64,000 nucleotides of DNA from Salegentibacter echinorum (GTDB lineage Bacteria; Bacteroidota; Bacteroidia; Flavobacteriales; Flavobacteriaceae): NCBI RefSeq assembly GCF_900129445.1, contig NZ_FQVT01000004.1:248001-312000 (forward strand), given 5' to 3'. Positions within the stretch are counted from its first letter, which is position 1, and each line of letters opens with the position of its first letter. The notes under the pieces are model-generated. The model had not been told where the DNA came from. It made no database searches and was given only the letters and a program-made list of their open reading frames with translations. Position numbers and translations under genes: made by a program. Shown here one piece after another: positions 56,401 through 64,000 of the stretch.

Positions 56401-59400
56401 ATGCAGAACAAAGGACTGATTAAGGTTTTTGCAATTTTATTTGGGCTGGTATGTTTATATCAGTTGTCTTTTACTTTTATTACTGCTGAAGTAGAAAGGG
56501 AAGCTGAAGATTTTGCCAGGCAAAAGGTAAGCGAAAATGTTGAGGATTACTCAGCGATAAGAGACGCTGAAGAGCAGAAGTATCTCGACTCTATTGCCAA
56601 TAATGAGATTATTGCAGGAATTACTTACAACGATGCAAAAGGAAAAGAACTAAATAAAGGACTGGACCTTAAAGGAGGGATTAATGTGATTCTTCAAATT
56701 TCGGTAAAGGATATTCTTGCTGGACTTGCAAACAACACCAACGATCCTGCTTTTAATAAGGCACTTGCCGAAGCAGACGAAGCTTCTAAAGACAGTCAGG
56801 ATGATTATATAGACCTGTTCTTCCAGGCTTTTAATAATATTCCAGATGCGAAATTGGCTTCTCCAGATGTTTTTGCCAATAAGACTTTAAGCAACGAGGT
56901 TAATTTTGAAATGTCCAATACTGAGGTAGAGGGCATTATTAGAAGAAAAGTTGACGAATCTATTACTTCGGCTTTTGAAGTATTAAGAAAACGTATCGAT
57001 AAATTTGGGGTTACGCAACCTAACATTCAACGTTTAGGAAACTCTGGTAGGATCCTGGTAGAATTACCGGGAGCAAAAGATATTAACAGGGTGAAAGGTT
57101 TACTGCAAAGTACCGCCCAGTTAGAATTTTGGCATGTTTATAAAAATACCGAACTCGGTAACTTTTTAGGACAGGCCAATAATGTGCTAAAAAACATTGT
57201 AAATAAGGATAGCAAAAAAGCTGAAACTCAATCAGATTCTACTGCTACCGATGATGCACAAAGTGATATAGACGAATTACTTGCCGAAAGCGAAGATACT
57301 ACCGATGTAAGTACCGGGAACAATCCGTTGTTTGATTTGGTACAGGGTCCCGGCTTTCAGGGTGGTCCGGTTTTAGCTTATTTCTCTGCCCAGGATACGG
57401 CAAAGGTGAACGATTACCTTGCTATGTCTCAGGTAAGATCACTTTTACCTTCTTCACAGCGCTATGCGAAGTTTGTATGGGGAATCCCAAAAGACGAATC
57501 TGATGCTGTAGGGCTTTATGCCCTTAAAGGAAATCGTAATATGGAGCCGCCACTTAGCGGGGACGTAATTACCGATGCCCAACAAACTTACGACCAGATG
57601 GGACGTATCGCGGTGTCTATGCAAATGAACGGCCGTGGAGCAAAGATTTGGGAAGATATGACCGGGCAGGCTTCTAACCAACAAAGTAATATTGCGATTG
57701 TCTTAGATAATACGGTTTATTCTGCACCGGGGGTTTCTACCGGGGCAATTTCCGGGGGACGAAGTGAAATCACCGGGGATTTTGGAATTACCGAAGGTCA
57801 GGATTTGGCCAACGTACTAAGGGCCGGTAAATTGCCTGCTTCCGCAGATATTATTCAGAGTGAAATTGTAGGGCCAAGTTTAGGTCAGGAAGCCATAGAC
57901 AGCGGGATTTGGTCTTTTGCCATTGCTTTGGTTTTTGTATTGATTTGGATGGTTTTCTACTACGGAAAAGCTGGGCTTTTCGCCGATGTAGCCCTGGCAC
58001 TTAACATCCTGCTTATCTTTGGAATCCTTGCAGGACTTGGTGCGGTATTAACTTTACCTGGTATTGCCGGTATTGTGTTAACCATTGGTATGTCTGTAGA
58101 TGCTAACGTACTTATTTTCGAAAGGATTAAGGAAGAGTTGGCAAAAGGTAAAATGCAAAAAGACGCCATTAAAGACGGATTTAGCAATGCGCTTTCTTCC
58201 ATTTTAGATGCGAATATTACCACCGGTCTAACTGGTTTTATCCTTTTAATTTTAGGAACCGGGCCAATTAAAGGTTTTGCAACTACTTTACTTATTGGTA
58301 TTGCAACCTCTTTATTTACAGCTATTTTTATTACCAGGTTGTTTATAGATGGTTATGGTACTAAAGGAAAATCGTTGGAATTTGCTACCGGGGCTACCAA
58401 AAACTTATTTACCAATGTAAAAATAGACTGGCTTAAAAAGCGTAAGATGGCTTATGTGATTTCCGCAGTGCTATTGGTTATTAGTATTGGTTCGCTTGCA
58501 GTTCAGGGCTTAAACCAGGGAGTTGATTTCGTTGGAGGTAGAACTTATACAGTTCGATTCGACCAGGATATAAACCCAACCGATGTTGAAGAAGACCTGG
58601 TAGAGGTATTTGGAAGTGCCGAAGCAAAGACTTTTGGTCCTAACAACCAGTTAAAAATTACGACAAAATATAAAGTAAACGAAGAGAGTACTGCTGTAGA
58701 TAACGAAATTCAGCGTAAACTTTACGATGCTTTACAATCTTACCTTCCTTCAGATTTGAGTTACGATGACTTTAACGCCGGGGGAGCAGGAAAGGATCTT
58801 GGAATTATGCAGTCTATGAAAGTAGGTCCAACAATTGCCGATGATATTAAGAACGACTCGTTCTGGGCGATTTTAGGATCGCTGGTAGTGATTTTCTTAT
58901 ATATTTTATTACGATTTAGAAAATGGCAATTTAGTATTGGAGCGGTAGCTGCAGTAGCGCACGATGTTATTATTGTACTGGGTATTTTCTCCCTGCTATA
59001 TAAAGTGATGCCATTTAATATGGAAATTAACCAGGCGTTTATCGCGGCAATTCTAACCGTAATTGGTTACTCGCTTAACGATACCGTGGTGGTGTTTGAT
59101 AGGGTAAGGGAATTTGTAAACGAGCACACCAGCTGGCCACTTGGCAAAACAGTGAATGTGGCTTTAGATAGTACCATAAGCCGTACGTTAAACACCTCGC
59201 TTACCACCTTAATCGTGTTACTTGCCATCTTTATCTTTGGCGGGGAAAGCATTAGAGGCTTTATGTTTGCCTTGATTATTGGGGTGATAGTTGGTACTTA
59301 TTCCTCTTTATTTATCGCAACGCCCGTAATGTATGACAGTGTAAGCGATAGATCTAAGATCGAATCTAAAAAGAAAGAAGTAGAAGAAGATAAAGAAGTA

Positions 59401-59409
59401 ACTGCTTAA
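56401..59409 (+). CDS. secDF: Fused protein translocase subunit SecDF
   Basis: 1002 residues. The first membrane helix (about 7-27) is followed by a long periplasmic P1 domain with LDLKGGINVILQI (about 88-100) and an inserted Ser/Asp/Thr-rich stretch (about 275-305). Five SecD helices lie about 505-655. SecF starts near 690 with its own helix, GVDFVGGRTYTVRF, and helices from about 830. The fusion is usual in Bacteroidota. SecDF uses the proton gradient to help proteins leave the Sec channel. A charged tail ends the protein, and an intrinsic terminator follows. Confidence 0.96.
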   Translation: MQNKGLIKVFAILFGLVCLYQLSFTFITAEVEREAEDFARQKVSENVEDYSAIRDAEEQKYLDSIANNEIIAGITYNDAKGKELNKGLDLKGGINVILQISVKDILAGLANNTNDPAFNKALAEADEASKDSQDDYIDLFFQAFNNIPDAKLASPDVFANKTLSNEVNFEMSNTEVEGIIRRKVDESITSAFEVLRKRIDKFGVTQPNIQRLGNSGRILVELPGAKDINRVKGLLQSTAQLEFWHVYKNTELGNFLGQANNVLKNIVNKDSKKAETQSDSTATDDAQSDIDELLAESEDTTDVSTGNNPLFDLVQGPGFQGGPVLAYFSAQDTAKVNDYLAMSQVRSLLPSSQRYAKFVWGIPKDESDAVGLYALKGNRNMEPPLSGDVITDAQQTYDQMGRIAVSMQMNGRGAKIWEDMTGQASNQQSNIAIVLDNTVYSAPGVSTGAISGGRSEITGDFGITEGQDLANVLRAGKLPASADIIQSEIVGPSLGQEAIDSGIWSFAIALVFVLIWMVFYYGKAGLFADVALALNILLIFGILAGLGAVLTLPGIAGIVLTIGMSVDANVLIFERIKEELAKGKMQKDAIKDGFSNALSSILDANITTGLTGFILLILGTGPIKGFATTLLIGIATSLFTAIFITRLFIDGYGTKGKSLEFATGATKNLFTNVKIDWLKKRKMAYVISAVLLVISIGSLAVQGLNQGVDFVGGRTYTVRFDQDINPTDVEEDLVEVFGSAEAKTFGPNNQLKITTKYKVNEESTAVDNEIQRKLYDALQSYLPSDLSYDDFNAGGAGKDLGIMQSMKVGPTIADDIKNDSFWAILGSLVVIFLYILLRFRKWQFSIGAVAAVAHDVIIVLGIFSLLYKVMPFNMEINQAFIAAILTVIGYSLNDTVVVFDRVREFVNEHTSWPLGKTVNVALDSTISRTLNTSLTTLIVLLAIFIFGGESIRGFMFALIIGVIVGTYSSLFIATPVMYDSVSDRSKIESKKKEVEEDKEVTA

Positions 59410-59438
59410 TTAAGAAAAATTTTCTTCGGAAATTAAAT

Positions 59439-59465
59439 AAAAAGCGTCCTTACCGGGCGCTTTTT
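59439..59465 (+). terminator. Intrinsic terminator after secDF
   Basis: AAAAAGCGTCC (59439-59449) pairs with GGGCGCTTTTT (59455-59465) with one G-U pair, and further T follow. Confidence 0.85.
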
Positions 59466-59568
59466 TTGTTTGAATGAATGCAGTTTGGTTTACACCTAAT
59501 ATTTCAAATAAATAAAACAAGCTAAACCTGCGTTTATTCCGAAATATTTCTGATTAAATAATTATATT

Positions 59569-60195
59569 GTGCAGGATATAACGAGTTACTTCAATTTGAT
59601 GAACGACGAAGAAAAAGAATTTATTGAAACCACAAATTTAGTTTATACTGAACTTGGTAAATTTAATGTTGACTTTGAACAGACTACTCATTATTTCAAA
59701 TCTTGTGTTAAAAGCATTCTTATAAACAACGGACTAAAAGACCAGATTTATGCGGATTTCTTTACTGAAAAACTAACGGCAGAACCTATCAAATCAATTT
59801 TCCAGTCGACTATGAATCATAGTTACAACAGTGAAAATGACAAACAGAGAATAAAAAAGATGATTACTCTCTTCTCTGATTTGATTGAAATTAGAAATGT
59901 CGTAACTCATTGTTATTGGGCGATTGGAACAACTGTTGGGGAACCTGTAAAACCATTTATTTTTGGATTAAAAACTAGGATTTCTGGAACAGGAATAAGT
60001 CAATACAATTTAAGTATGGAATTAAACGAGTTAAAAAATATAAATAAAAAGCTCGACCTTTTCAAAACTGGAATGTATGAACTAAGTAGACATATGAGAA
60101 AGAAAAGAGAACATCTTACTAAATTCAAATTTGATAAATTAGAAAATTTAAGCTTCCGAGAAGAATTGATAAAAATGAAAACTGACAGGAATTAA
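59569..60195 (+). CDS. Unknown accessory protein with a HEPN-like RNxxxH motif
   Basis: 208 residues from a GTG start; an ATG at 59599 would give a protein ten residues shorter. It is fully helical in appearance. R109-N-V-V-T-H114 (EIRNVVTHCYW) fits the Rx4H motif of HEPN-domain RNases, and it sits in a helix rich in hydrophobic residues, as HEPN motifs do. The C-terminal 45 residues are strongly basic. HEPN proteins cleave RNA and often act as toxins or defence effectors; this assignment rests on the motif and is tentative. The gene is AT-rich and lies next to a toxin-antitoxin pair in a gap between two housekeeping genes, which suggests horizontal transfer. Confidence 0.6.
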   Translation: MQDITSYFNLMNDEEKEFIETTNLVYTELGKFNVDFEQTTHYFKSCVKSILINNGLKDQIYADFFTEKLTAEPIKSIFQSTMNHSYNSENDKQRIKKMITLFSDLIEIRNVVTHCYWAIGTTVGEPVKPFIFGLKTRISGTGISQYNLSMELNELKNINKKLDLFKTGMYELSRHMRKKREHLTKFKFDKLENLSFREELIKMKTDRN

Positions 60196-60210
60196 AAACT
60201 GCAAGTAACA

Positions 60211-60324
60211 TTGTATAACCGCAATTACGGCGGATTCGACTACGTCCGAATCCACGCGGAATTGCTAACGTCTGTGCCAAACCGAAAATTAACGCATATT
60301 AACCCGTAGCTGACGGTTATACAA
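60211..60324. repeat. 114-bp element with perfect 11-bp inverted ends
   Basis: TTGTATAACCG (60211-60221) is perfectly inverted at 60314-60324 (CGGTTATACAA). The middle holds a second inverted pair around GGATTCG/CGAATCC (about 60232-60253). It starts 15 bases after the HEPN-like gene and is followed by CCGTTAGTC. The gene-then-folded-element layout resembles an integron cassette recombination site, but the core GTTRRRY is not matched exactly. A non-coding repeat is the safe call. Confidence 0.55.
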
Positions 60325-60353
60325 AACCGTTAGTCATAAGCTAAAACTAAAAT

Positions 60354-60381
60354 ACGTGTTTTTATTAATAAATTAACACGT
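60354..60381 (+). promoter_or_regulatory. Candidate operator of the toxin-antitoxin pair
   Basis: ACGTGT (60354-60359) and ACACGT (60376-60381) form an inverted repeat, and the right half extends to the palindrome ACACGTGT (60376-60383). The array sits just upstream of the -7 box, where a ribbon-helix-helix antitoxin would be expected to bind. Confidence 0.4.
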
Positions 60382-60398
60382 GTAATAAAATTTCTACT

Positions 60399-60406
60399 TA
60401 TATTTG
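60399..60406 (+). promoter_or_regulatory. Candidate -7 box of the toxin-antitoxin pair
   Basis: TATATTTG is an exact TAnnTTTG match 28 bases before the antitoxin ATG at 60435. Confidence 0.5.
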
Positions 60407-60434
60407 TATTTTAGTAAACGAAAACTATTCTGAT

Positions 60435-60689
60435 ATGAATACTAAATTAACACTTACGATTGAACAAGAGATCATTAAAAGAGCTAAAAAATACGCAAAG
60501 GATAAGAATCGTAGTTTGTCAGATATAATTGAAAACTACTTGAAAGTTCTAACTAAAGAAGAGCAAAAAGTAAAAGCTAAAAAACTCAATCCAATCGTTA
60601 AGTCTTTAAAAGGATCTTTTAAAATGCCAAAAACTGATATGGAATATAAAAAAGAACTTAGAAACAGGTTAGAAGAAAAATATTCATAA
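60435..60689 (+). CDS. DUF6364 family antitoxin (ribbon-helix-helix-like)
   Basis: 84 residues. The first 40 residues (LTLTIEQEIIKRAKKYAKDKNRSLSDIIENYL) have the strand-helix-helix plan of a ribbon-helix-helix DNA-binding domain and match DUF6364. The C-terminal part is basic, then acidic, and probably wraps the toxin. The gene ends directly against the PIN gene start with no spacer, the typical order antitoxin then toxin. It likely binds the inverted repeat upstream. Confidence 0.85.
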   Translation: MNTKLTLTIEQEIIKRAKKYAKDKNRSLSDIIENYLKVLTKEEQKVKAKKLNPIVKSLKGSFKMPKTDMEYKKELRNRLEEKYS

Positions 60690-61112
60690 ATGGATAAAGT
60701 TCTTATAGATACTGACGTAATTTTAGATTTCTTTTTTGATCGTGAGCCATTTGCTGAGTTTGCGACTGAAATTCTAAATCTTTGCGAATCTGAGACAATT
60801 AAGGGATTTACAACACCCGTAATAATTTGTAATGTTTATTACTTGCTTAGAAAAACAGCAAAACACGAAATCATAATTGAGAAAATTAAACAGCTTTTAA
60901 ATATTATATATATTACTTCTATGGATAAAGAAGTTGTTTTTGGAGCACTAAACTCAAAATTCAAGGATTTTGAAGATGCATTACAAAACTTTTCAGCTAT
61001 AGAAAACGGACAAATAAGTATTATACTTACAAGAAACGTAAAAGATTATAAAAAAAGTAAACTGGCTGTGTTTACACCTGAAACATATTTGAAGGGAAAA
61101 GCCAGTAGCTAA
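60690..61112 (+). CDS. PIN-domain toxin (VapC-like RNase)
   Basis: 140 residues. The PIN motifs are visible: D7 (and D9) in LIDTDVILDFF, a conserved TPVIICNVYYLLRK helix near 42-55, D96 in FKDFEDALQN and N116/D119 in TRNVKDYKKS. The second acidic position often held by Glu is Asn48 here, which is common in Bacteroidota PIN proteins to my knowledge. PIN toxins cleave RNA with a magnesium-dependent active site. Paired with the DUF6364 antitoxin by a zero-base junction. Confidence 0.88.
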   Translation: MDKVLIDTDVILDFFFDREPFAEFATEILNLCESETIKGFTTPVIICNVYYLLRKTAKHEIIIEKIKQLLNIIYITSMDKEVVFGALNSKFKDFEDALQNFSAIENGQISIILTRNVKDYKKSKLAVFTPETYLKGKASS

Positions 61113-61116
61113 TAAC

Positions 61117-61268
61117 TAAGCATTCCCCGATAAAAATGGGGGCCGGTACGGGCTGTCCCGATTTTTCGGGAGCCTAACATGAATGTCCCGCACTTGCGGG
61201 ATTAACTAAATCGGCTGTTCGTCCAGTGTCCCTATGGGGAGTGGTAAGCTTTCCCCGATGAAAATGGG
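61117..61268. repeat. Cluster of direct repeats and hairpins after the toxin gene
   Basis: A 24-base unit beginning TAAGC-TTCCCCGAT and ending AAAATGGG occurs at 61117-61140 and 61245-61268 with two mismatches; a third, partial copy starts near 61288. Between them are hairpins CCCGA/TCGGG (61157-61170) and TCCCGC/GCGGGA (61186-61201). This looks like repeat debris at the right border of the accessory island. Confidence 0.6.
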
Positions 61269-61398
61269 CCATCTTGTGTCCAGCTAACTAAGCTTTCCTC
61301 GCTAGTCGACTTCTTTTAGAAATAAGAATATTTTGATAATTATTACTTACTTTAGAAGTCAATCTTAAAATAGCTTTTCAGCATAAAACCACCAGCTT

Positions 61399-62973
61399 AT
61401 GACTAAAGCCAGCGCAGAACCAGCCAAGCGAATTGCCGCGATAGACCTGGGAACAAACTCTTTTCACGCCGTTTTGGTAGATATCTATCCCGATGGTAGT
61501 TTTAGAACGGTTAATAAATTAAAAGAAATGGTGAGCCTCGCCGAAAAGGGCCTGGAAGATAAGTTAAGCCGGGAAGCGATGAACCGAGGGCTGGAAGCAC
61601 TGCGGCGTATTAAGTTTTTATGCGATAGTTATGAGGTGGAGAATATTCTTGCTTTTGCGACCAGTGCCATTCGGGAGGCCGAAAATGGAGGGGATTTTAT
61701 CCAGGAAGTTAGCGAAGAAGTAGGGATTAAAGTAAGGGCGATTTCCGGACAAATGGAAGCCGAAATGATTGGCTTTGCGGTAAGGCACGGGATCGCGTTG
61801 GGGGAGGAAATGGTGCTTATGATAGATATTGGCGGCGGTAGTGTAGAGTTTATCATTGGGAACAATAAGGAATTTATTTACTATAATAGTTTAAAACTTG
61901 GTGTGGCCAGGATGGCGGCAGCTTTCGTTGCGTCTGATCCTATTAAAGAATCTGAAATAGAAGAACTGCAAAAACATTTTAGGGAAGAACTCACCGAGGT
62001 GATCAAACTGGCTAAAAAACATAAGGTAAAAACCATCATCGGCTCCTCGGGCACTATGGAAAATATTGGGGCGATGGTTGCTTCAAAAAATGAGATTACC
62101 GCCAATAGAAGTCTGAATGAACTGGAATTTAGTGCTAAGGACTTTAAAAACCTGTACGAAGATTTTATTCAGCTGGATAAAAAACACCGACTTAAAGTAA
62201 AGGCATTAGAAGAAAAACGGGTAGATATCATAAACCCGGGAATGGTATTATTAAAGTTCTTGGTCGATGAATTTAAAATTAAAAAAATTAGAATTTCTGA
62301 AGAAGCGCTTCGGGAAGGGATGATCTTAAACTTTATAGAAACAGAAAAAGATCAGCTTAACTTAGACCTGGTTGCCAATTTTAAAGACCCGCGGCGTAGA
62401 AGTATTTTTGAATTACTGCGAAAATGCGACTGGCTGGAAGCCCATTCTACCCACGTAGCTAATTTTGCCCTACAGCTCTTCGATGAATTTAAAGCTGAAT
62501 TAAAGTTAAAAGAAGGTGATAGGGAACTGTTGGAGTATGCCAGCTTAATGCACGATATTGGGTATTATATTTCTTATAGAAAACACCACAAACACGCTTT
62601 ATATTTAATCAAGAATTCAGATTTACTTGGTTTTAAAGAAGACGAAGTAGATTTAATGGCCAATGTAGCCAGGTATCACCGTAAATCGGCGCCCACCAAG
62701 AAACATATTCCTTATAAAGAACTGAGTAAAAAGCTGCGAAAAAGGGTAAAAAAGCTTTCGGCACTACTAAGGGTTGCAGACGGCCTGGATCGCAGTCATT
62801 ATCAAAATGTCCAAAAACTGGAGATTGAAAATAACAAAGAAAGTATAAGGCTTTTAATTACCACCCACAGCGCCCCCGAACTTGAGATCTGGGGATGCTT
62901 GAGGAAAAGAGATTTGTTGCAAAAAGTAACCGGAAAAGAACTAAAAGTCTTTCAGGTAGTAGAAAAATCTTAA
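61399..62973 (+). CDS. Ppx/GppA phosphatase with C-terminal HD domain
   Basis: 524 residues. The Ppx/GppA domain has the phosphate loops AAIDLGTNSFHAV (13-25) and MIDIGGGSVEF (about 140-150), with FATSAIREAENG near 85-96 and GSSGTMENIGAM near 215. The C-terminal HD-type region (about 350-485) carries HSTHVANFALQLF, H385-D386 in MHDIGY and HHKHALYLI. Such proteins hydrolyse exopolyphosphate and/or pppGpp. This is the longer, Escherichia coli Ppx-like type. First housekeeping gene after the accessory island. Confidence 0.93.
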   Translation: MTKASAEPAKRIAAIDLGTNSFHAVLVDIYPDGSFRTVNKLKEMVSLAEKGLEDKLSREAMNRGLEALRRIKFLCDSYEVENILAFATSAIREAENGGDFIQEVSEEVGIKVRAISGQMEAEMIGFAVRHGIALGEEMVLMIDIGGGSVEFIIGNNKEFIYYNSLKLGVARMAAAFVASDPIKESEIEELQKHFREELTEVIKLAKKHKVKTIIGSSGTMENIGAMVASKNEITANRSLNELEFSAKDFKNLYEDFIQLDKKHRLKVKALEEKRVDIINPGMVLLKFLVDEFKIKKIRISEEALREGMILNFIETEKDQLNLDLVANFKDPRRRSIFELLRKCDWLEAHSTHVANFALQLFDEFKAELKLKEGDRELLEYASLMHDIGYYISYRKHHKHALYLIKNSDLLGFKEDEVDLMANVARYHRKSAPTKKHIPYKELSKKLRKRVKKLSALLRVADGLDRSHYQNVQKLEIENNKESIRLLITTHSAPELEIWGCLRKRDLLQKVTGKELKVFQVVEKS

Positions 62974-63002
62974 CTCTGAATAATTTTAAAGTTTTTTCTA
63001 AG

Positions 63003-63107
63003 GTGTGTTTTAAGTCTAGTTTTATTCTTTATGTAGTTTTAGTCTTGATTCTATATTCTTGCAGCGAAAGCGATCTTGTTTCTTCGATTAACCCAGGTAT
63101 TTCTTAA
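63003..63107 (+). CDS. Possible lipoprotein stub or very short lipoprotein
   Basis: From a GTG at 63003, a 34-codon frame encodes a basic start, a hydrophobic core (FILYVVLVLILY) and a lipobox-like YSC, then SESDLVSSINPGIS and a stop. It overlaps the 3' end of the convergent symporter gene. It may be the remains of a truncated lipoprotein gene or a genuine tiny lipoprotein; no RBS or promoter was found. Confidence 0.25.
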   Translation: MCFKSSFILYVVLVLILYSCSESDLVSSINPGIS

Positions 63108-64000
63108 AATATCTTCTGGCTTCTTTCATCACTTTTGGCGCGAGAATCAATGTGGCAATCATTGTAGGGATAGCCATTAGGGCAAAAAAACCGTCAATGA
63201 GGTTAATCATTGCGCTCAAAGAAGTGGTCGCGCCCAATAAAATACTTACAATATAAAAGTAGTTATAATAATGTTTATTTTCGGCTCCCGCGAGGTAGGA
63301 GAGACATTTGGTACCGTAGTATGAAAAAGAAAACAGCGAAGAAATACTAAAAGCGGCAATACACAGCAATAGCAGGTAATCGCCCACGTAAGGAATAGAA
63401 TCCTCGAACGCGGCAGCGGTTAAACTCACCCCGTTAACATCTGTAGTTTGCCAAATCCCGGTAACCAGAATACAAAGCGCGGTTAAGGTACAAACCACCA
63501 GGGTATCTATGGCAGGTCCCAACATGGCTACCAGTCCTTCTCTAATTGGTTCTGAAGTTTTACTGGCGCCGTGTGCCATAGTCGCAGTTCCAATTCCGGC
63601 CTCGTTAGAGAAAGCTCCCCGGCGTACGCCAAGAATAATTAAGCCGCCCAGAACTCCGCCCAGCATAGGTTCGCCTTTATAATTTTCGGCCGCAAACGCA
63701 TCGGTAAAGATCATAGAGAAATACTGGGGCACTACATCAAAATTAACCACTAAAATAATTAATACTGAAATAAAGTAAAGCACCACCATTGCCGGTACTA
63801 ATCGGGAAACGGTTTGGCTAATCCGTTTTAATCCGCCTAAAATCACTACAGCCGTGAGTATCACCAGGATAATGCCAATGATAAGGTTTGTGGTAAATCC
63901 CGTAGGAACATTATTGGGCTCTAACAAAATAAAATTAATGGCCTGGGTAAGTTGGTTTACATTAAAAACGGGCAAGGCCCCAATTAAACCGGCGACACTA
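63088..64000 (-). CDS. AGCS family amino acid:sodium symporter, C-terminal part (5' end outside window)
   Basis: The reverse strand is open from the right edge; the first codons within the window (SVAGLIGALPVFNVNQ) continue an upstream part that is not present. About 304 residues with seven or so membrane helices include the AGCS signature RRGAFSNEAGIGTATMAHGASKT and FSFSYYGTKCLSYLAG. Family members import alanine, glycine or related amino acids with sodium. The start codon cannot be seen. It is convergent with the phosphatase gene. Confidence 0.92.
   Translation of the reverse strand, partial: SVAGLIGALPVFNVNQLTQAINFILLEPNNVPTGFTTNLIIGIILVILTAVVILGGLKRISQTVSRLVPAMVVLYFISVLIILVVNFDVVPQYFSMIFTDAFAAENYKGEPMLGGVLGGLIILGVRRGAFSNEAGIGTATMAHGASKTSEPIREGLVAMLGPAIDTLVVCTLTALCILVTGIWQTTDVNGVSLTAAAFEDSIPYVGDYLLLLCIAAFSISSLFSFSYYGTKCLSYLAGAENKHYYNYFYIVSILLGATTSLSAMINLIDGFFALMAIPTMIATLILAPKVMKEARRYFKKYLG

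Noticed and set aside
60195-60345. True integron attC site
   Set aside because: The folding and position fit, but GTTRRRY is not matched exactly, and no integrase is in the window; kept only as a hypothesis.

Overview
The window reads as chromosomal DNA of a marine-type Flavobacteriaceae bacterium (Bacteroidota). Supporting signs are a complete flavobacterial-style dcw (division and cell wall) cluster, a SusC/SusD pair, a fused SecDF, lipoproteins and exported proteins of Bacteroidota-only families (DUF5723, DUF2911, DUF4230, DUF6588), a low to moderate GC content, and many upstream boxes that fit the Bacteroidota -7 consensus TAnnTTTG. The genus cannot be fixed from sequence alone; the Gramella/Salegentibacter/Zunongwangia group is a reasonable guess.

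Layout. 1-2316: the N-terminal part of a large exported repeat protein (minus strand, runs off the left edge). 2512-10338: a plus-strand run with an exported TPR protein, a shortened and motif-degenerate Mpl-like Mur ligase, radC, a deacetylase-like protein, a YjjG-type HAD nucleotidase, a lipoprotein/DUF5723 pair and an unknown exported protein. 10453-19366: rarA, rhomboid protease, cyclase, DUF4260, DUF4230, MmcQ/YjbR, a membrane-anchored MutS-like ATPase, YdjM-type hydrolase, engB and an alpha/beta hydrolase. 19581-35833: the dcw cluster mraZ-rsmH-ftsL-ftsI-murE-mraY-murD-ftsW-murG-murC-ftsQ-ftsA-ftsZ, headed by a three-copy MraZ-type operator and closed by a strong hairpin. 35838-41027: minus-strand genes including a HerA/YjgR-like ATPase, an LD-carboxypeptidase and a PBP4-type carboxypeptidase. 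41279-48088: SusC, SusD, an amidase and an M14 peptidase. 48345-59409: queE, DUF2911, asnB, gyrB, DUF6588, mdh and secDF. 59569-61268: a small AT-rich accessory island with a HEPN-like gene, a DUF6364/PIN toxin-antitoxin pair and inverted-repeat elements. 61399-64000: an Ppx/GppA-HD phosphatase and the C-terminal part of an AGCS amino-acid:sodium symporter.

A cell-wall theme runs through much of the window. The dcw cluster makes and divides the wall. Four wall-hydrolase-like genes (LdcA, PBP4, Amidase_2, M14) surround a SusCD importer, which suggests uptake or recycling of peptidoglycan fragments. The Mpl-like protein belongs to the tripeptide-recycling ligase family but has lost its P-loop, its Asp-His motif and its C-terminal domain. 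No tRNA, rRNA, CRISPR array or complete insertion sequence was seen.
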